A stretch of DNA of 64,000 nucleotides, from assembly GCA_005656395.1 (NCBI GenBank), contig SRSI01000020.1, forward strand, positions 1-64,000, in the 5' to 3' direction. Each line of letters opens with the position of its first letter. Within the stretch, counting starts at the first letter, position 1. Below the pieces are notes generated by a model. It did no database searches and was not told the origin of the DNA. It saw only the letters and a list, made by a program, of their open reading frames with translations. The translations under genes and the position numbers were made by a program. The DNA is from Strongyloides papillosus. Taxonomy: Eukaryota > Nematoda > Chromadorea > Rhabditida > Strongyloididae. Positions 46,980-59,799 of the stretch are shown here, in pieces.

Positions 46980-49058
46980 CTTTTATTGTTTAATAATTTT
47001 GTATTATTTAATAAGCAAAGAATAGTTAAAATACAATATAACTGAAATTATATTTAATTAATTAAAAAATGGACAAAAAAGAGAAGAGATGTAACCTTTT
47101 TATAGATAAGTTAATGTATAAAATAAAATTTTATGACGTAGTTTATTTAAATAGTTTTTTAAACTATTAGTAATATAAATTTATTATTAAGATAAAAATA
47201 GAATTACTACTATCAAAACATTGTTTTAAACTCCGCCTTCCTGTGCTCAATTTTGATTTGTATCAATTTTTGTAGTAAATATCTTTTTTATTTCAATTAA
47301 AAAAATTAAATTTACATTTTTAGGATGAAAATAAGTATTTTTCAATAGTTTAACAACAAATGTATCTTAATTCGTTAAAAAAAGAAGTTAAAATAATAAA
47401 GAAATATAAAAATGCAAAAAGTGTGATAATAAGAAGGAAAATAAAATGTGTTTCTTAATAAAATTTTAATAATGAAAAAAAATTAAAAATAAGGAAACAA
47501 AATATAAGAAAAATGAGCAGTAATTTGGTCATTTTAAGTTATGATAAATGTAACATCCGTACTAAAGATGCACTTTAATGGAGTAAAGCACATAAATAAT
47601 TTTAGAGTAACTAATAATCAAAATAATTTTAAGGAAGTAATATAATAAGTTAGGTGTAACAAAAGAGTATAAATTAACAAGAAAAACAAATAATACATTG
47701 ATTTATGAATAAGTCAAAACTTTAAATTGATAAAATTTTATGTTTATAACAATTACTTTTAAAAATCAACATTTTTAACAGGGCAATTAATTTTGGCCAC
47801 TTATATATTTAAATATCTATAGAACAAAGTCACAATAACTATAACATATGAAAGATAAAGACGGAGATAATTTTGATTTATATACCTTTATATATAAATA
47901 TAAGAAAAAGATTTTTTTATTATTATTACTTCTAAGATAGATTAAAGGCTACTCTCCATTTATAAATAATGATAAATTGATGAAATAATTGTACAATTGG
48001 TATTGTTTTCATATTATAATATGTCTTATGTTAAATTAATGTAGCTTTTAATGTATCATAAATTATGATGTATCAATAGGATAGGTTTTGAAACATAAAT
48101 TATTAGAAAATAAAGTTTGTAATTTAAAGTAAACCTTTATTTTAAAATGTCAAAAAAATGTAAGGCATATTCAATCCTGTAAAGTTGTAACTTTTGAAAT
48201 AAGAGTAATGCTATATATTTGTATATCACTTACCTAACAAAATCATTTTTTTTGCACTTATATAATAAGGGGGAAAAGGATGAAATTACTTATTTCTGGA
48301 GATTTTTCTCCTTTAAGTTTATAAATTTTATACGAAATTGACCTTTAAAAATAATTAAAATATTCTTCGTTCAAGTCAAAGTACAACTTTGATAAGAGAA
48401 TGATCCAGATGTCAGATTTTTAAATATAACTTTTTGTTATTAGCTTAATAATTTAATGCTCTTTTGTTAATGTGATAAACAAAAATAATAAAAGCAAAAA
48501 TCATACAGAATTTTAACTTTTTCTATTATTTCGAGAATAATAATAAAACTCTCAAAAATAAATTCATATAGATAATGTATTTATAATATTATATTGTTTA
48601 TCGCTTTTTTCTTTCAATTTAATTTTTGATACATCTTGATAAATTGGTTTGCATTACTTTTATGTCTAAATCATCGAAATATTTATATCTTAGTAACTTT
48701 TTATTTTTTTACCATAATGTTTAAAAAAGTTATCAAAGACATAAAAATGTAAATAAGTAATGAAATTTTGTAGGCGTAAAATAAGAAGATGTTTACAACT
48801 AAAATTCTCAATAAAACAACTTAATGAAGAATAATGGAAGCCATAAATTTGGTAGTAAATAACAACATACTATTTTACAATCAAAAACAAACATTTGAAA
48901 ACAACCGCATATAATAAAATTTGCACTTTCCAACATTTATCTTACCAGATTGTATATAATGAAAATAAAAATATTTGATAACCTCCACATCTGTATTAAT
49001 TGTTATCATTCGATTTTTATAGGAAAAAAATTTTATTAAGTTCTTTAATACATTTAAT
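46980..49058. other. Intergenic, nothing recognised
   Basis: About 2.1 kb upstream of the insulin-like gene and downstream of par-6. AT-rich, with no supportable ORF or RNA gene. It probably contains the insulin-like gene promoter (minus strand). Confidence 0.5.
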
Positions 49059-50045
49059 TTAAAAATCAAAGTCATTTAAATCTTCTTCAGAGGATGGTGA
49101 ATGATGATTCCAATTTATTTTAGATGGTACTGGAGTTACACAATATGTGTGATTATAAGGTTTTGAGACGTCAAAAATAGTAGTATCAAAGTTCAAACTA
49201 TTGTTATACATACTGCATTCATAAGTACTTTTAATTTGCCTATTTCTTGGAAAATTCCTCGTTAATGGCATTGGTGTGCCTGGTTTTATTGTCAAAATAA
49301 GATTATATGAATTAGCTACCATAATATCTGCAACCTGATCAAGACTTTTATTGTCAACAGATATTCCATTAACTTCTAAAATTTCATCGTTTGGTGATAA
49401 GAGACCGGATAACTCCGCAATTCCTCCACATACAAGTCTTGACACAAAAATTCCATTTACCTTTACAATACCATTATGTGTTATTCTAAAAACTGTATTT
49501 GCTTTGATGTAAAATCCTAAATTTGAATCACCTTCCTGTTTACATAAATGAACTCGTCTTTGTGAGTCAGGAAGAATATTTGCATCAAGTATCGCTGAAA
49601 TCTAAAAAATAATTTTTAAATTGTCCCATAAAAATTTTAAAAAAATACTTACCCTTCTAAAATCCATTGGTTGAGATATAACAAAACTTTTCCGATTCCT
49701 GTTACTAGAAACATTTAACAAAGTAGATACAGATTTTTTCTTCCTCAATTGCACATTTTTTTCATCGACATGCTCTGTCCACGAATCTTTTTTCCTGGTA
49801 ACAAAAAGTCTCAACAATTTCTCATCAAAAGCTTTCATCATATTGCTTTCATTGGTAATTGGGAGTGAGTCGCCACCTTTAGATATGTATAAGATAGAAA
49901 TTGGAATATCATTGAGATCATGAATTTGTTGAATTTTATGTGTAAAATTTTCAAATGAAAATGAATTAATACTTTCTGATATTTTAATAGAAAATCGACG
50001 ATATTCAGAGTCAAATTTTGACTTTATTCGTATCGTCCGGATCAT
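49059..50045 (-). CDS. par-6: PAR-6 cell-polarity protein
   Basis: Two minus-strand exons, 50045-49653 and 49601-49059 (51-bp intron, GTAAGT..TTTTTTAG), give 311 aa. The PB1 domain is at about 1-90, with the basic IKSKFDSEYRRF that binds aPKC. A partial CRIB follows immediately before and across the splice (ISQPMDFRR / ISAILDANILPDSQRR). The PDZ domain is at about 145-245, with carboxylate loop LGFYIK and LDQVADIMVANS. The C-terminal tail is short and Ser/Asp-rich. PAR-6 bridges CDC-42 and atypical PKC in the anterior polarity complex. It is last in a head-to-tail minus-strand run, 450 bp after mrpl-39. Confidence 0.95.
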
Positions 50046-50495
50046 GATATATTACTATATAACAATTATCAATAAAGTAGGTACAAACAAATACTATAAA
50101 CTTTTGTAAGATTTAGAAAAAATATTTATGAATGACTAATAACAAAATGAAAGAAGAACAAAACTCTCAGTTAGTAAGTGTGAGAGACATGCAAAAAATG
50201 ACTCGCAATCTGTGATCATTTTTATTGTTATATAATATATTATACAACCGCATCATTTTTGAGAAATGGAAAAATGATATTCATACTCCAAGCAATAAAA
50301 AACAATATGTTTATAAAACGGCATTGTACTAATATATGTTATATTTTAGTATATACATTTTATTATCCTATCCTCAAACCACTCTCAGAATATTGCCTTA
50401 AAATAAAAAATACCTAAATGTACGAATAGTTTTTCTTTATTTTTTGTACGATTCTATAAACGTTAAAAATATACTTATTATAATTAATTAAACTA

Positions 50496-51508
50496 TTATA
50501 GTGGGGAGAGGCCCCTTGATCTTTCAACTAACAAATCCCAAGAGTATGAACTACATATTTGATCTTTAGGTAAAGCTAAACCTCTAAAGCTATATTGATT
50601 TGAAGTTTCGTCTCCAATAACACTAGTTATCTGAAAACGTCCGATTTGTGATGCATTACTAATTGTAAGACCTGGTGATAAGTCTATATAGTCTCCAACT
50701 CTCACAATACCTATATGATCCACATTTTCCAATTCTTTTTCAAGTTTATCTATTATACCAAGTCTTTCAATATTGTCACTAAATAATTCTCTAGCCATAT
50801 CAGATTTAACGTATATATTTTCAAAATCATATTCTTTTAATATAAGATCATCATAGGCTGCTTTTGTTAAAAGTCTTAATTCTTCATTGGTTGGTTTCCA
50901 GTCGAAAAGAGCGTGTATCTTGGCAACAGACTCGAAGAAGCCTTCAGAAAGCTTTCTATGAATAAAGGGATGTAATGTGACCTGGGTTTTAAATGATTTT
51001 TCTACAACAGCTGATAGGATAAGAGTAGCAGAGCGCCAAAACGCGTGATTTATTTCAGATGCATATTGCTTCGAGTTAAAAGGCAAAAACGTTAATGTGC
51101 ACTCATCTTCAGTTAGCGGTGTATGCATTGAAACAACATTCGAAGCATTAGAATCACTTTTATCTCCAGGCGTTGTTACTAAACATAAAGCACTATTTTT
51201 TGCAAAATGCCTATTAATATCTGTAAAGGAAGAATAACTTTTAAATTTCGAAATTAAAACTTACGTTTGGCACAATCGAGAGGTGTGGATAAATCTTTGT
51301 TCATTATAAGTTTTTTTGGTTCAGAATCAGGTAGAATAACATTAACCATAATCTTAGCAATATTCTTCTTCTTCTCATTTTCTAGGGTTGTCTTTATGTT
51401 TTTGTATAAAGTTAATCTTTTGGCTAATATTTCATTAGTAATGGGTTTGGGGAAGGTTTGGTTCCTAAGGTTGGCTAAAGAAGTTTTAAAACTACTAGCG
51501 AGTTTCAT
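50496..51508 (-). CDS. mrpl-39: Mitochondrial ribosomal protein L39
   Basis: Two exons, 51508-51265 and 51220-50496 (44-bp intron, phase 1), give 322 aa. A basic N terminus suits mitochondrial import. A TGS-type domain follows (VNVILPDSEPKKLIMNKDLSTPLDCAKR, shown here in part), and the rest resembles the N-terminal editing-like part of threonyl-tRNA synthetase without catalytic function, as in MRPL39. The end is typical of the family (IGRFQITSV, FRGLALP). It is a structural protein of the large mitochondrial ribosomal subunit. It lies 204 bp downstream of the DHRS7-like gene and may be co-transcribed with it. Confidence 0.85.
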
Positions 51509-51712
51509 ATTAATATATTATATTAAAAATATAAGTCTGAAATAAAGTGAAATATGATTTAGATAAAATGTTACTATCCATTACGTCTCCTTTCAAGAGG
51601 AAAAAAAAAACATTTTAAACGGAAAATGGAGTAGTGTTTATTTGAATCTTTAAAATTGTTACGTTGTATTATGGTAACTATTTTTACAAAATTAACTAAA
51701 TTAATAATTTTT

Positions 51713-52834
51713 TTACTTCGATCCTCTTATTTTTCTTAACTTTTGAATACCGATAAATTTGATTGTCCTTTAAATAAGTTAATTAAATTAATTGAAAATT
51801 AAATAATATTAGAAATAATTACCTTAGAAAAAGATAAGGAAAATAGACGGAAAGATATGTAAGGAATAAAATGTCAAATGTTTTAGAAAGCCAAACTTCA
51901 TTACATTTATTTGCAGCACTTTGACAAATTGCTTCTGCACACCTTTCAGCAGTCATATGCTTGTCAGTTATATTTGTAAGAGTTTCACCATTTATTTCCC
52001 CCGTCTTATTGGTGAAGGCATTCATAACATTATTAGGAGAAAATGTCAATGATGGGCATACAATTGTAACATTAAGACTTTTATCAGAGTATTCTACTCC
52101 TAGTAACCTAAAATATCCCATAAGTGCATGTTTTGAAGCTGTATAGGATGGAGATAGAACAGCTGGCATGACACCACATACAGAACTAACTACAACTATT
52201 TGTATAGGATTCATAAAATCAACACCATCTTCTCTTAGATATTTTTTAATAAACAAACGTGTCAAAATAGTTGGTGACAGGGCATTTAAATTAAAACACT
52301 CCAAATCAACTTGTTCATCTATATCACACCATCCACTACGTTGTGATCTTCCAACATTTAATATGACAACATCAATTTTACCATAGCATGATAATGATTT
52401 GTCAATAATCTTTGATAAAGATTGATGATTAGTGATGTCACAAGGAACAATTTCTACTTTATTCTTCATGGAAGGATATTTCTCAATAATTTCACTTTTT
52501 ACCCTTGACAATTCTTCTACTCTCCGAGCAGAGATAATAATTTTAGCACTATATAAAGACAAGTGTTTACTTAATGCTTCACCAATTCCAGTTGATGCTC
52601 CAACAATCCAAACAACTTTTTCCTTGAAATATTCATCTAAAAAGCATGTGAATGGAATGTGAAGAGTAGTATGGAATAAATTCTATGCTAATGCTTTGTG
52701 ACTTTTTTTAACAAACCTTCATTCATCCCCAAAAATGTATTTGTATAAAGGAACAAATTAAATGTTGAGTCAGTTGCCCTGACATAATAGATAACTAATA
52801 TCAAAAATAACAAAAATATTAAAAAAATAATCAT
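51713..52834 (-). CDS. DHRS7-like short-chain dehydrogenase/reductase
   Basis: Three minus-strand exons, 52834-52717, 52636-51823 and 51767-51713, give 328 aa; human DHRS7 is 339. Residues 1-18 are a hydrophobic membrane anchor (MIIFLIFLLFLILVIYYV). The cofactor loop is VGASTGIG at about 51-58. The usual NNAG is replaced by NVG (VVILNVGRS). The catalytic residues are Ser in VVVSSVCG and Tyr/Lys in SYTASKHA. The third exon adds a basic C-terminal tail. Its acceptor (TTTAAAG) is weaker than the others, so the alternative is a stop six residues into the intron-retained frame at 51819. It probably acts on retinoid or steroid-like substrates at the endoplasmic reticulum; the substrate is unknown. 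Confidence 0.85.
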
Positions 52835-53065
52835 TAACTTGATCTATAAATATATTTTTCTTTTTTTTATTAAATTAGCAATATTTTTGTGCAAAAAAAA
52901 TATTATAAACATGGGAAAAATATTATTGCATAAAAATGCAACAAATAAAATGTATGTATATTAATAAAATTAATATAATTAAATACAGTAGAAAGAAAAA
53001 TATATAACATTGTGTGATTTGAAAAATAAACCAATAATGTTATTATAAAATTTTCTCTATCTTTT

Positions 53066-54276
53066 TTAAGACTGATGTATTTGGAAAAATGTTGATGAGA
53101 GACATCTACAGGAGCTTACTTCATCTTTTAAATATCCAGGTATGGGTAATTTAGCAATGTTCTTATACTTTATATTTGAAGCAACAGTTGCTGCAGCAAT
53201 TGTTTGTAAAGAAAATACGAAATCCCTTCTTTTTGGCATTGCAAGGAGAGGCTCAAAGAAAAGACAATTTCGTGGATCATTGTAATGTTTAATTAAACCA
53301 GAAACCGTTGGAGATTTAAAAACCTCATTATCCATAACATCAAATGTGTAAAAACCATTTGAGAAATCTATCCTAGCATGGAGTGTTCTTTCAAAACGTC
53401 TAAATGACGCTGTAAATTTATAGTCAAGTTGTGTTGAATCTCTAAGTAAAAATGTACCATCAGGAAGATCATTTAATATTTTTTCAGCCTCATTTCTATC
53501 AAGAGGTCCCCAATAATATGTTGCATTTATAATTTTATCCATATCAGGTACCATTGCATAATAATTATCTTTTATTTTACAACACGAACATTGTTCACAT
53601 GGCTTTATTGTCCCTAACACATGATCTTCTGGTGAATGGGGAATTCGTGGACGCAAGGTAAACTCGTCTCTACCTTCATCATCAGAATCATAACTTATCA
53701 TGTCTAAATTATTATTTATATGACTTCTTTCATCTTGTCCAGGTAAAATTGAATTAAGAAGATTATTGTCATTACCTGATATCATTGCAATATTCTCCAC
53801 AGCTTCCATATCGTGAAACAATTGACGTTCATAATTTCCTTCATCGGATGGATTAAAAGCACTTGGTATTGCAATATCATTCTCCTCATTATTATAATTC
53901 TTTTGCTTATCATTGTTATTTTTGAAAATACCTATAATAGAAGGAGACCTTCCTTGAACGACATTTTTAATATTCTGGATTGTTTTACAGAATTTAGATA
54001 CTAATGATGTTTCTATAATAAAAAATATTAAGTGTTTATATTAAAAATATACTTACTTTTACTTTTGTTTGCCTCGTTGATATTAAACTCTGATAAACCA
54101 TATTCCCTACAACCAGAATGATAAGACTCATTGAAATGAATATTATTACTCCTGCTGTTGTCTTTATTATCAATTCTCCAGTCTCCATTATTAGAATTTA
54201 CAATAACTAAACTACGACTTCGATTGTTACTTGATAATTTGAATTTTTTCGGCATACCCCATATATTTTTTACCAC
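53066..54276 (-). CDS. SOCS4/5-like suppressor of cytokine signalling
   Basis: Two exons, 54276-54057 and 54012-53066 (44-bp intron), give 388 aa. The N-terminal region is long, Asn/Ser-rich and unstructured. The SH2 domain starts with YYWGPLDRNEAEKIL and has the phosphotyrosine-binding FLLRDS. HARIDFSNGFYTFD and CLFFEPLLAMP are typical of the SOCS4/5 branch. A C-terminal SOCS box ends with LPIPGYLKDE. Such proteins dock on phosphorylated receptors and recruit an Elongin/Cullin ubiquitin ligase. Met1 at 54276 is the first possible start. It heads a minus-strand run of four genes and is divergent from the Tudor gene. Confidence 0.9.
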
Positions 54277-55610
54277 TCTATAGTGTGATTGGTATATAAT
54301 ACAAACAAAAAAGACTCCAATCCTTTTTTTGTTATCAAATTATATCTTTTTTAAGAATTACTATTGTTAAAAATACAGCGAAATCGATAGTGAAGAATAT
54401 TGAAGAGTATTTAGAGAATATAAATAATAAACTATGAGTAGTAGAAATAAAAATTACAATCTTTTTAGAAAATATCTTTAAAGTATATTGTTTTAATAAT
54501 TATAATATATTTTAAATACCGGTCAATGCATATATATAATGTTTAAATCAAATTGCTTATAATAACAATAGATAGAATGTAATGAAATGAAAAATTAAAT
54601 ATAGTTGTAGTGTTAAGATATTATAAGTTGGGTTAACGCTTATTAAAATAAACTTATGTGGTACACTTATTCTTGTTATTCAAATGATTTTTAAGATTTG
54701 TATAATAAACTTCCTCATTTGTGGAGGAGATGTATGTAAATTGATCTCCTATAAAGTGATATAGTTATAAAAGTACTTTAGTATTATGTTATTAAAGCAA
54801 TTTCTACGCATCAATTATAGGTGTATAGTTTCAATACACCCTTTTTCCTCTATGTTGAAAAGGGCTAGAATAAATTATTTTTATAGAATTTGACCTTGGT
54901 AAAATTAAAAATAAAGTGTTTTTAAAAATAATAACATTTTTTAAAAATAAATTTTTTTACATTCCTTCAAGGTAAATTAAATTCCAATTAATTCAATTTA
55001 TCGCTGTAATTAGAAGATAAAAGTTTGAAATTTATACTTTCTATGTTAATCAATTGTATAAAACTAAATATTTTCATCTTTTATAAATGAAACGATAATA
55101 GTTTGTGTGAATAAAAATTAATATAATTACCACTATTTTAAATGGTTAAAGTTATGTTAGTGAAAATAATGTTAATATAAAATATAAGTAAAAAAAATTG
55201 AAATTCGATAATATATTTCTCACTACTAAAAAGAAAGAAAAAAATTATAAAGTGTGAATATTAAAGACATAAATCAAGCTATTTACTTAAAAAATGTGAG
55301 TTATAAACATAACAACGTTATCTTTTTTTTATTGATTATTTTCATATTTGATGAATAATGTTAGATTTACTAAAGAAATGTGTTTTATTTCAATTAGATA
55401 CAATATAATTTAAGTCAATTAATTAAGAATATATATAAAATTATCTTTTTTGAATAATTTTAATTGATAGAATGTAAGAAAATATGTATCGTTATTGAGT
55501 AAATTAAATTTTTGAATATAACGTATCGAAAAATATAAGATAAAGGTTCACCTTTATTTGATATTATACACATATTGTTATGGTGTGAATTTATTTTATT
55601 TCACCTAAAA
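54277..55610. other. Divergent intergenic region with clustered hairpins
   Basis: About 1.3 kb between the SOCS-like gene (minus) and the Tudor gene (plus), presumably both promoters. Three short stems lie close together: AGGAGAT/ATCTCCT (54725-54750), GGTGTAT/ATACACC (54820-54840) and CCCTTTT/AAAAGGG (54839-54864). No ORF is present. The stems could mark a small RNA gene or regulatory sites. Confidence 0.45.
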
Positions 55611-58533
55611 ATGATGATGCATCCACGACAATACCAGAATAAAAGTTCTAAAGCCAACACAATTAGAAGTAGTTATTCAAGGACTAGTAAATACTCATCT
55701 TATTATGAAAGATCCTCAATAATACATGCAGAGGAGGCAGACATTGATAATTTTGTTGTGGAAGAAGAAAAAAAACCTAAATATTTGGCACAAATTCCTG
55801 TACCTAAATGTCACAATAATCAAAAAACTGTATGTTTATTATTTTTTATTCATTATTTTACTGTAATTTAAGCTTTCTAAATATGAAATTTATCAAATGA
55901 TCCTCAAAAAAATTAAATATTCAAAAATTTTCATACCAAAAGAGATTTATTTTGAAGATTGGCTGAAGCCATTATTCATTCCAAAAAGTTTATTTAATGA
56001 TGTACGAAACGATGAGGTAATTGATGTCATGAATGATAACTACAAGTTAGTACAAGTTTCATGCAAAAATAATCTATACTCAGATAATAGGATGGTGAAA
56101 AAATTTCCATGTAATGATAGCGATAACAATGACAATTTTTCAATAGATTCTTTTTATAATGATAGAAAGATCCAAAAATTGTATAGTAGAGAGATGGATA
56201 TGATAAATCACATGATACCAGAAGCTCCGAAACGTATGAATAGGTATAATTATAACAAAAAAGAACAAATAGGATATAATAAAAATCAAGATTATGAAAG
56301 AGGAAACCACTTTTATGTACCCTCTTTTGAAACAGACCATCGCGATAAAAATAGTATGAGTTGGAATGATAATCTTGATAATTCTTCAAAAATAGAACAA
56401 TATACATTTAAAGGTAGTTGTTTTTCTTTTCAAAATGTTTATCCTGTATTTCAAACATTATCCAAAATAAAGTATCAAAATGTATGTGAACGTGATAATT
56501 CTCCAGTTAGAAGAATTTTGTCAAGTTCAATTTATGTTCCAAGGAAAATTGTTAGTTCAGAAACATTGAATGTTGAGGTTGTTAATGTCATTTCGCCATC
56601 ATTTATCTATGTTCGTGAGATCAATCATATCGCTGAAAATCTTACAATTAGAATACCAATGGAATTGAAAATAATAAAAAGTGAATTAGAAGACATTATT
56701 CATTATAACGCAGATGAATTGTTTGAGATACAAAATTGTAAAGAACCTTTCTTATGGAGATATTGTATGGCACCGTTAGATGATAAAAGTTTAGGGAGAG
56801 CTAGAATAATACAAAAAATAACTGTTAATAATAGTGGTGCACTATCAAATACGATAGATGATCTGTTTGTTAAAGTATTTTTTCTTGATTATGGAACAAC
56901 ATCATGGGTACATATCAAATGTTGTTATTTATTTCCCTATCCAGAATGGTATGCATACCCTCCACAAGTTATTCCAATAACATTAATTGATATCACTCCA
57001 AAATGTGTTATTGATAATCAGTTTGAAGGTACTTACAAATGGCCAATTTCTATTTGTAATGAGTTAACAAAAATTATCAACGGATTTAAAAGTTTCGAAT
57101 TTAATATTACCAATGTATATTCTCAAAAGGTAAACAAAATGTTTACATATGGTGGATACTTATACGGATTTGAAAACTTAATTGACGATTATAATGATAA
57201 AGAAAACGTTAATATATCATCTATACTTATTTGGAAGTTTTTTGACAAACTAATACATAACAATATTAATGAATATTTCAATATTCCGGATCTATATGAT
57301 ATTGACACAGAATACATTGTTGATTTTAATGCTTTACCAAATCATCTAAAAAGAGAACATAAATTAATTAAAACAGCACATATCATTGCAGCAAAAAAGA
57401 ATACTGAAAATTTTTCGGAAGATGAGTGTAAAAATAAAAAAAAGATTCGCATACCACCATTACTTGTACCATTGGATGTTTGGCCACGAGGAAATTTACC
57501 ATGGGATTATGATACACTTGTCTATTCGGGCTTTGTTAACAATAACGTTATATCTTTCATACCAAATGATCAATCGCCAAATGTAAATTGTTTCAGTTTT
57601 TCAGTAATACCATTATTAAATTATCAAATAGAACAAAGTTTTGTGGAGGAGAATGTTATATGTAATTTGATGGAAAAAATATTAAAAGCTAAAAGTCTTG
57701 TTGATGATGCATTGAGTGATTTTTATCGTATTAAAGATAATCGTAGATGTTTCAATTGGGAGTATGTTCAGGGGAAACTTGAAGTTTATGAACCAGTCAA
57801 TTGTATAGTTGGTCTTATTGATGAGGGTGATGCTTATACTTTTAATTGTCGTCGTGCTAGAATTCATTATTTGGTTGAAAATTTTGCTGAAGAATTTGAT
57901 TTGTTTGCTAAAGGTATTGTTCCCACACATAGGAAGAAACATATACGTTATGTCATTGTTGAGTTATATGATTATGCTGATATTGTCGTGGTACCAACAG
58001 ATTCTATTTGTCAAATTCACCCAATGCACGATATTATTAATCCATTTTCTTTGAGAATGTCGGTAGATTATGATATTGGAAATACTCAATTATCCAAGTT
58101 CCAGAGTTTAATAAAGCTCAATCCACCTGAAGTGATTAGTTTAAAGAAAATGTTTTCAGAAATTGTTTGTGTTGGAACACCTAAACGTGCCATTCTCCAA
58201 AGTGGCCCAAGTGTCGGAATGAAAAAAAGATACAAATTTGAGTACTTTATACGTCCATGGAAAGATCCTTTCACTTATAAAATAAGATATATCACAGAGT
58301 TATGGTCTGATAAAACAATCTTTTTAGATAAAGATATTTTATTATCAAGCCAATATTTTAAGAATTTACGTCATTTTAACAAGATTGAATATATTCATCA
58401 ATTTAATAAAATATCCCGTTCTTCAAACGATGGTAATCATAGAACACAGTCAATGCAAAAGAGAAAAAAACTTTTGACAAAAGGTATTATTAGTTTAAAA
58501 TCTCTTCAAGCTCATTGTAAAAATAATAATTAA
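55611..58533 (+). CDS. Protein with two Tudor domains
   Basis: Two exons, 55611-55829 and 55873-58533 (43-bp intron), give 959 aa. Starts at 55611, 55614 and 55617 are all ATG; the first is used. The first 300 residues are low-complexity and charged. An extended Tudor domain spans about 325-470, with the aromatic-cage-like stretch FFLDYGTTSWV followed by LFPYPEWYAYPPQ. A second, weaker Tudor repeat lies at about 690-810 (VELYDYADIVVVPTD). Extended Tudor domains bind dimethylarginine, often on Argonaute/PIWI proteins, and act in germ granules or small-RNA complexes. The closest named nematode types would be EKL-1 or ERI-5, but orthology is not established here. Confidence 0.8.
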
Positions 58534-58621
58534 TTTTTTAATAATTTATGATAATTACAGTTGTTAAATTTCCTTTAATATTTGAATTGTTAAATAAAAA
58601 ATTTTCTACTGACGTTTAACT

Positions 58622-59589
58622 TGCACACAAAAAAATGGGAAAACATTTTTGCGTAAAGTATAGTAAAATTTTCCCATCTAATTAAATTTGAGTTTTCATG
58701 ATTTAGGATTATTTTTATTGCATCTATTTCCTTCATAAAAATTAAAGCAATAATTGAAAAATTATTAAAACGAGTTTTAATTTTTTTATTATATTATTGT
58801 TATTTTAAAATTTAAGTTATTTTCTACAATATATTTTAAAATGTAAGATTAGAACTTAATATTATGTAAGATTATAAATACTTTTAAAAAGGACATTTTT
58901 TAACATATCTTTGTATCTTTATTAGTATGTTTCAATTCTTTAAATTATAAAAAATTATATTTTCTTGTAAAATTATACTCATCTGGACACTCAATTTTTT
59001 TATATTGTCTTTAGAGGTCATCTTTAAGAATGAAACTTATGAAAAGTTACACAATAATATGGATTTATAGCTATAGTAAAAAATGACTTTTACATATTTT
59101 AATTTAAAATAAGAATAAATAATAAAATAATATTTTTAATTATTAATGTTTTGCGTGGTTAAGTTATAATTTTTGGCAATTCGTTATTTATTATTAAAAA
59201 TCTTTTAAATTTTTAAAACTCTTGTTGTTAGTAGATTGTTTAGAAGAATGATTTTTATTGGAACATTTTAACTTTACACGAAATTGAATTCTAACAACAA
59301 ACTTCATAGTATTTTACAAAAAAATAAGTTAGATTCTAAGATTAACAAGGTATCAAAAAAATATCAAGATTAAATAATTGTTATGTTATTTCAAAATGTC
59401 ACATATATTTTCGTTAAAAAAAAGCGGTAAAATTTAGGCAACAACCTAATAATTTGGGTCGTTTAAAACATTTTCGTTGTCGCTTGAAATTTTTTAAATT
59501 TGAATAAAATTTAATTTCTTTAGATGATGGAAAATTTCTTTGCATTTCTTTAAAGAATTGTCAAAAATTCTACATTTTTTTATTTTTGC
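58622..59589. mobile_element. Third copy of the small TIR element, diverged
   Basis: Begins GCACACAAAAAAATGGGA, the same terminus as at 6463-6480. It then aligns, in plus orientation and with many substitutions, to 731-1531: ATTGCATCTATTTCC with ATCGCATTTATC, TATGTTTCAATTCTTT with TATGTTTCAATAATTT, ACTCATCTGGACACTC with AGTCATCTGAATGCCA. The match runs through to a decayed right end near 59589. It has no ORF and is about 0.97 kb long. It shows that the element in the inverted repeat is a dispersed family. Confidence 0.7.
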
Positions 59590-59799
59590 GTACTGGTACT
59601 CATGATTAGACAGCCAACAATATATATAATTAGAAACAGTTCCTAAGATCACATAATACAACGAAAAAAAACAAATTTATTTCCAAGTAAGAACATCAAA
59701 CGTAAAAATAACAAAAACAAATAACAAATTTAACTATCTACAGTTTTTATTTCCAATTGGTATCGGCTGATTACTAAATTGAAAAAAATATTTCATTAT

